This document shows, one piece after another, positions 60,541-64,000 of a stretch of DNA of 64,000 nt. The notes under the pieces are model-generated. The model ran no database searches and was not told the DNA's origin. It was given only the letters and a program-made list of their open reading frames with translations. Position numbers and translations under genes: made by a program. Position 1 is the first letter of the stretch. Every line of letters starts with the position of its first letter. Source of the DNA: Paragonimus westermani (Eukaryota; Platyhelminthes; Trematoda; Plagiorchiida; Troglotrematidae); contig QNGE01001259.1 in NCBI GenBank assembly GCA_008508345.1, forward strand, positions 49,952 through 113,951, in the 5' to 3' direction.

Positions 60541-60815
60541 CTTCTCGCCTTATATTCGCAACATCTAGCTTAGATTTCAAGGCTGGATATACCTGTTTTT
60601 CATCCTTTGAGAAATGACGATGTCACTTTCATATTTAGCCTACCATCTGACTAATCAGCAATGGCCGGTTAAGTCACAGAGGCCTCTGCCCACACGCATC
60701 TTGGTTTTATTCGTTCGAATCTATAGCCGATAAAGAGTGTGTGAGTTGAACCACAAATGTCACAGCGCGAATCGAATCATTCACGGTGACTCTTACGCAC
60801 ATACATCCTTTGACT
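60541..60815 (+). repeat. Diverged second copy of the retroelement 3'UTR
   Basis: It is similar in order and spacing to 60210-60490: cttctc, the cagcaatggccgg block (compare caggcattggctgg), gtgtgtgagttgaaccacaa (compare gtgtgggtggaactgcaaat), cacagcgcgaatcgaatcat (compare gcagcgcaagccaatcgcag) and cacggtgac (compare cactgtgac). It suggests a tandem array of 3'UTR units or two nested 5'-truncated insertions. Confidence 0.6.
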
Positions 60816-60819
60816 CTTA

Positions 60820-63800
60820 GTCAAATGCACCGGCCACAACTCCGACTGCAACCACTATGTATCAGTTGGCAGTCATTCTGAATCGTACAAATAACACGAG
60901 ACACAGGTGGATATTTCAATGAACCAATTTGTTACTCTGTCGCCGTGAATCAATGTGCAGAGAAATTGCTTGCTTATCACAGAACAAGTGATTCAGAAAT
61001 GGCGCATAAAATTCAACACCAGTGACGATATTCAAAGGCAGAGTTGCATTATAAGAACGGACAACCACCTTCTTTAGAAATAATAAAACATGCTACTTAT
61101 TAATGCCTCGTAGAGTGCCGTCCTCAAATTTTGATTAATCCCGATAGCAGTCTCAGTAAGGAGAGCCTACGGCCTAGCGATAGACTCGAGAATCAACGTG
61201 AAGACTGGATAGAAAAATTGCCACTATGGAAGAAACTCTAACGACATAACCCTAAATTCGCAGATACGCCATTTCCCTGGTGAAAAATGAGAACCGAAGC
61301 GGAGCAGTAGACGAGGCAGTTGGTGGGTAATCGTATTGCAAATGAAATCATTTATTCGCCCCTTCTTATGGTCAAGGAGTTCACGCGGCTTCAGACTTTG
61401 AACATTACAAAACCGAAATTTGCGGTATGATGGAGCAGACAAGCTTAGTCCTGAAATCAGTGCGGAATGGCAGATTAGGCTGGTTAGGGCCAAGGTCGAA
61501 CTGGTAGGTGGCGTGTGAGTGGCCGCACAAAAAAGGTTATAATGAAATCCAACTAAACAATCATATCAGGACTCAACGAATTAAATGACTAGCGGTTTTC
61601 ATACACATTAGTCACATTTTATACAAATAAGGTCGATTTTGCCCATACGTCTAATTAACGAATAAGGGATTTGAGCCACACGTTACCGTTCAGCAGCTGA
61701 AAAACATGCAAATCGCAATAAATGAACACTCTTCCGACTATATGCACACCACAAGCCAAATTGGAGCGTGACGCAATAAAACACAATGTGGCATCCATTT
61801 TCGAGGTTTTAAGTATCATTCACCTCACGTACACTCACTGCAATCCAATCGGATGCCCAACGCTGACCAGTGAGGAGTCACAATTGACTCGAACTTGCAG
61901 ACAGCAAACTCTGCATTGGGACAAATGTCCAGAGGAAAACCGCTTATGGAGCTTGAGGAGAACAACACTTTAGCATTTCACGAGGTGCAACTCCACAATT
62001 TAGATATCGTACAGCAAATGGGAAAGTACACACCAGTCGTTTCCAAAAGTTTCAGTCTATTAACCATTAACACGACAAACTCAACATCATCATCCTCTAC
62101 AATTAGAATGCTTATTATGAACAGTAAAATGAGAACCTTGACAAACGAACACAGTAGTCAGCGATTCAATATAAGGCGAAATATAATTTCATCGCGACGA
62201 GTAAAATTGCCAAAAATATTGCAGCCTGTCAAAATCAAGCTGAACGTCCCTTGGAAGTGTGTCCGGAAAAATGACGTGTTCTACATTGTCTTCTCACGTC
62301 CACTTTGACATTATTAACTTCCTTTGTCCTTATATCACCATCAGAGACCACTTTGGGGAACACAGATGCATATCAATATTAACGCATATTCTTACTGTTC
62401 CTAAAAAGCAACAGTGGGAAGAAAGGGACGGTCGAAGGAGAAATCGTCCTGTTCACACACCGAAGCGAACAGTGTTCAATACTTCAACTAACGTATTGCG
62501 CCTAAACGATGATAGAGGATGGCCGGACGTAAGTAAGCTGAGGGCGACCGTTCGAAGAATCTTGTGACTAGTTGAAAACTCGGGAATTCCGCCATCCTCT
62601 GTTTAGCACAGAACCCAAAAACGTTTGTGGACAGAAAAACGCATGCTAACGATAGACGGACGCTAGATGGTAATCCGTAGTGGTGAAAAGTCATGTTGAC
62701 GGATAAATGTACTACTGGCAAGACTGAGGGAAGGGACTAATATTACACAGCTGACGTTTGTTTAAAAGCGGCTCGTTGATGACCAGGAGTGGTTGCGGCT
62801 GCAAAGACGAATTCAAGCTGACATTCCTGGGACATCTGAAGACAGAGCTTGTTGGCAAGAAAAAATGTTCGGTACTGACAGTCTTGTTATGAATAAAGTA
62901 ACAGCAATCCAGTGGCGCTGTTTGCACACAGCCCGGAAATAAATCCAGCTAGGAGGTTTTCGAGGTTTGTATTATACATGTAACCAGAAACTGACGTAAG
63001 TGTGCAACGAAAACTGAGCAGATGGGAGCTATTCAAGAGGTCCGAAACGAAATTTCATAAATACAACTTCACTCCCTACTAAACAGTGTACAAAAGCGAA
63101 GTGCACGCAAGCCCACAATAAAAACAGCAAACATTAGGTTTTAAGATGTCATAGATCACTCTCGAAATAGGTGTGCGTATTGCTGAGACAGAGCAGTTTT
63201 AGCCGACCAAATCAATGGCACTTTTTTGCAATTGTCAAAGCCTAAGGTGATTTGGACTACGTTTATTTCACAAGTAACTATGTTTACCAAAAGTAAGTCA
63301 TTCATATTCATGACCAAGAGCGATATGGAAAAAAAATTACCACCCTCGTGAGCATAAAACATAGTGGAAGAAAGACTTAAAATTAATTAATCGTTAGGTA
63401 ACAGACTGGTTGAGATAGACAAGGTTGACAATTCTTTGCAAATGTCCGGGAAACAAGAAGATATCCGTATTGTATTCTTAATCGCTTGATTGGTTGACGT
63501 GCTTGTTGCAGGCAACTGACAAGATGGTTAGCCTCTGACAGCAAGCTAAAGCATCCGTTTAATTGACAACGTGTAAGGTAATTGTTGTCAATGAAGCAAA
63601 GTAGGACAAACAGTAATTGTCTAAGATTTATCTCACTCAATAGAAGTATACTTGACAAACTCAATTTCGGTGCATTGTGATAATGTGGGTGTTGATCCAA
63701 AAATGTTCCAGTGATTCTCCCATGTACGACCGAGATGTAATTGTGATGACAAACCTTTTCAAATGAAATGAATAACTAGTACAGTAGATTAACTGCTAAT

Positions 63801-63850
63801 GGTGAATTGACGAATTTGCACTAATAATGTGCTCTTCTGTGTTCGTTCGA
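60820..63850. other. No firm gene; weak exon candidate at 61901-62025
   Basis: About 3 kb with short open frames. The plus-strand frame 61895-62308 (137 codons) is the longest; it overlaps a second frame at 61722-61973. Confidence 0.45.
61901..62025 (+). CDS. Weak exon candidate
   Basis: It follows ctcgaacttgcag (AG at 61899-61900) and is open through TANSALGQMSRGKPLMELEE and later VQLHNLDIVQQMG to a possible donor GTACAC at 62026. The frame stays open far beyond the donor, so the right border is unsupported. No family is recognised. Confidence 0.22.
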
Positions 63851-63857
63851 AACGCAG

Positions 63858-64000
63858 GTGAAAGCGCTGAAGAGTGGCAAGGAAGTTGGGTCAACGAAAC
63901 TCAAACATTACTCGGAACTGATCGTAGTGTACACGTTCTCACAGACAGGTCCAGACAGCCCTTTCGCAGAGACGCTAACCCCGCGTATTGCCCATGGCCT
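63858..64000 (+). CDS. Possible exon running off the window
   Basis: After cgttcgaaacgcag (AG at 63856-63857) two frames stay open to the window end. One reads VKALKSGKEVGSTKLKHYSE. The other includes ESAEEWQGSWVNETQTLLGT and then DANPAYCPWP. The local composition is richer in G and C than the preceding DNA. The same CAG|GTGAAA could instead be a donor. The frame cannot be decided from this window. Confidence 0.3.
   Translation, partial: MKALKSGKEVGSTKLKHYSELIVVYTFSQTGPDSPFAETLTPRIAHG

Overview
The window looks like a piece of a draft eukaryotic nuclear genome, most likely a digenean trematode (liver- or lung-fluke type). This is inference. It rests on the sparse, intron-split coding signal with GT..AG borders, many AT microsatellites, one N-run of 633 bases plus a single N, and a load of decayed retroelements of the kinds that fill fluke genomes: RTE/CR1-like non-LTR elements, Penelope-like elements and a CsRn1-like Ty3/gypsy element. 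There are no bacterial operons, rRNA genes or CRISPR arrays.

Host genes. The one complete gene is on the minus strand at 38263-40476. It is an apparently single-exon, 737-residue type I membrane protein with a signal peptide, a leucine-rich-repeat ectodomain, one transmembrane helix and a long cytoplasmic tail. A second minus-strand gene of unknown function is seen as three spliced exons with compatible phases (54984-55059, 54690-54780, 53886-54422), perhaps continuing at 52761-52829. On the plus strand, isolated exon candidates lie at 10294-10434 and 22961-23334, with weaker ones at 61901-62025 and 63858-64000. They could be exons of one or more genes with very long introns.

Mobile elements, left to right. 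An RTE-like reverse transcriptase (RT) fragment lies at 4766-5360 (-). A second non-LTR family has an RT fragment at 11180-11860 (-), a probable endonuclease fragment at 16540-16830 (+), an RT/3'UTR fragment at 17240-17620 (-), a 3'UTR scrap at 25790-26000 (-) and an RT copy interrupted by the assembly gap at 47600-48690 (-). Penelope-like elements lie at 14330-15330 (+), 23430-25160 (+, RT to GIY-YIG) and 31950-33360. The last is split into two halves in opposite orientation beside a hammerhead-ribozyme-like motif. A third non-LTR family, whose C-terminus once carried a C2H2 finger, is at 41390-42785 (-, endonuclease fused to the C-terminus with the RT deleted) and 59516-60490 (+), followed by a diverged extra copy of its 3'UTR. 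A gypsy element with gag, protease and the integrase zinc finger but no RT/RNase H lies at 56040-58190 (+).

Most remaining DNA is intergenic or intronic and shows no recognisable coding signal. All mobile-element ORFs seen here carry stops, frameshifts or deletions, so none is expected to be autonomous. Family names come from recognition of protein motifs by eye; no database search was possible.
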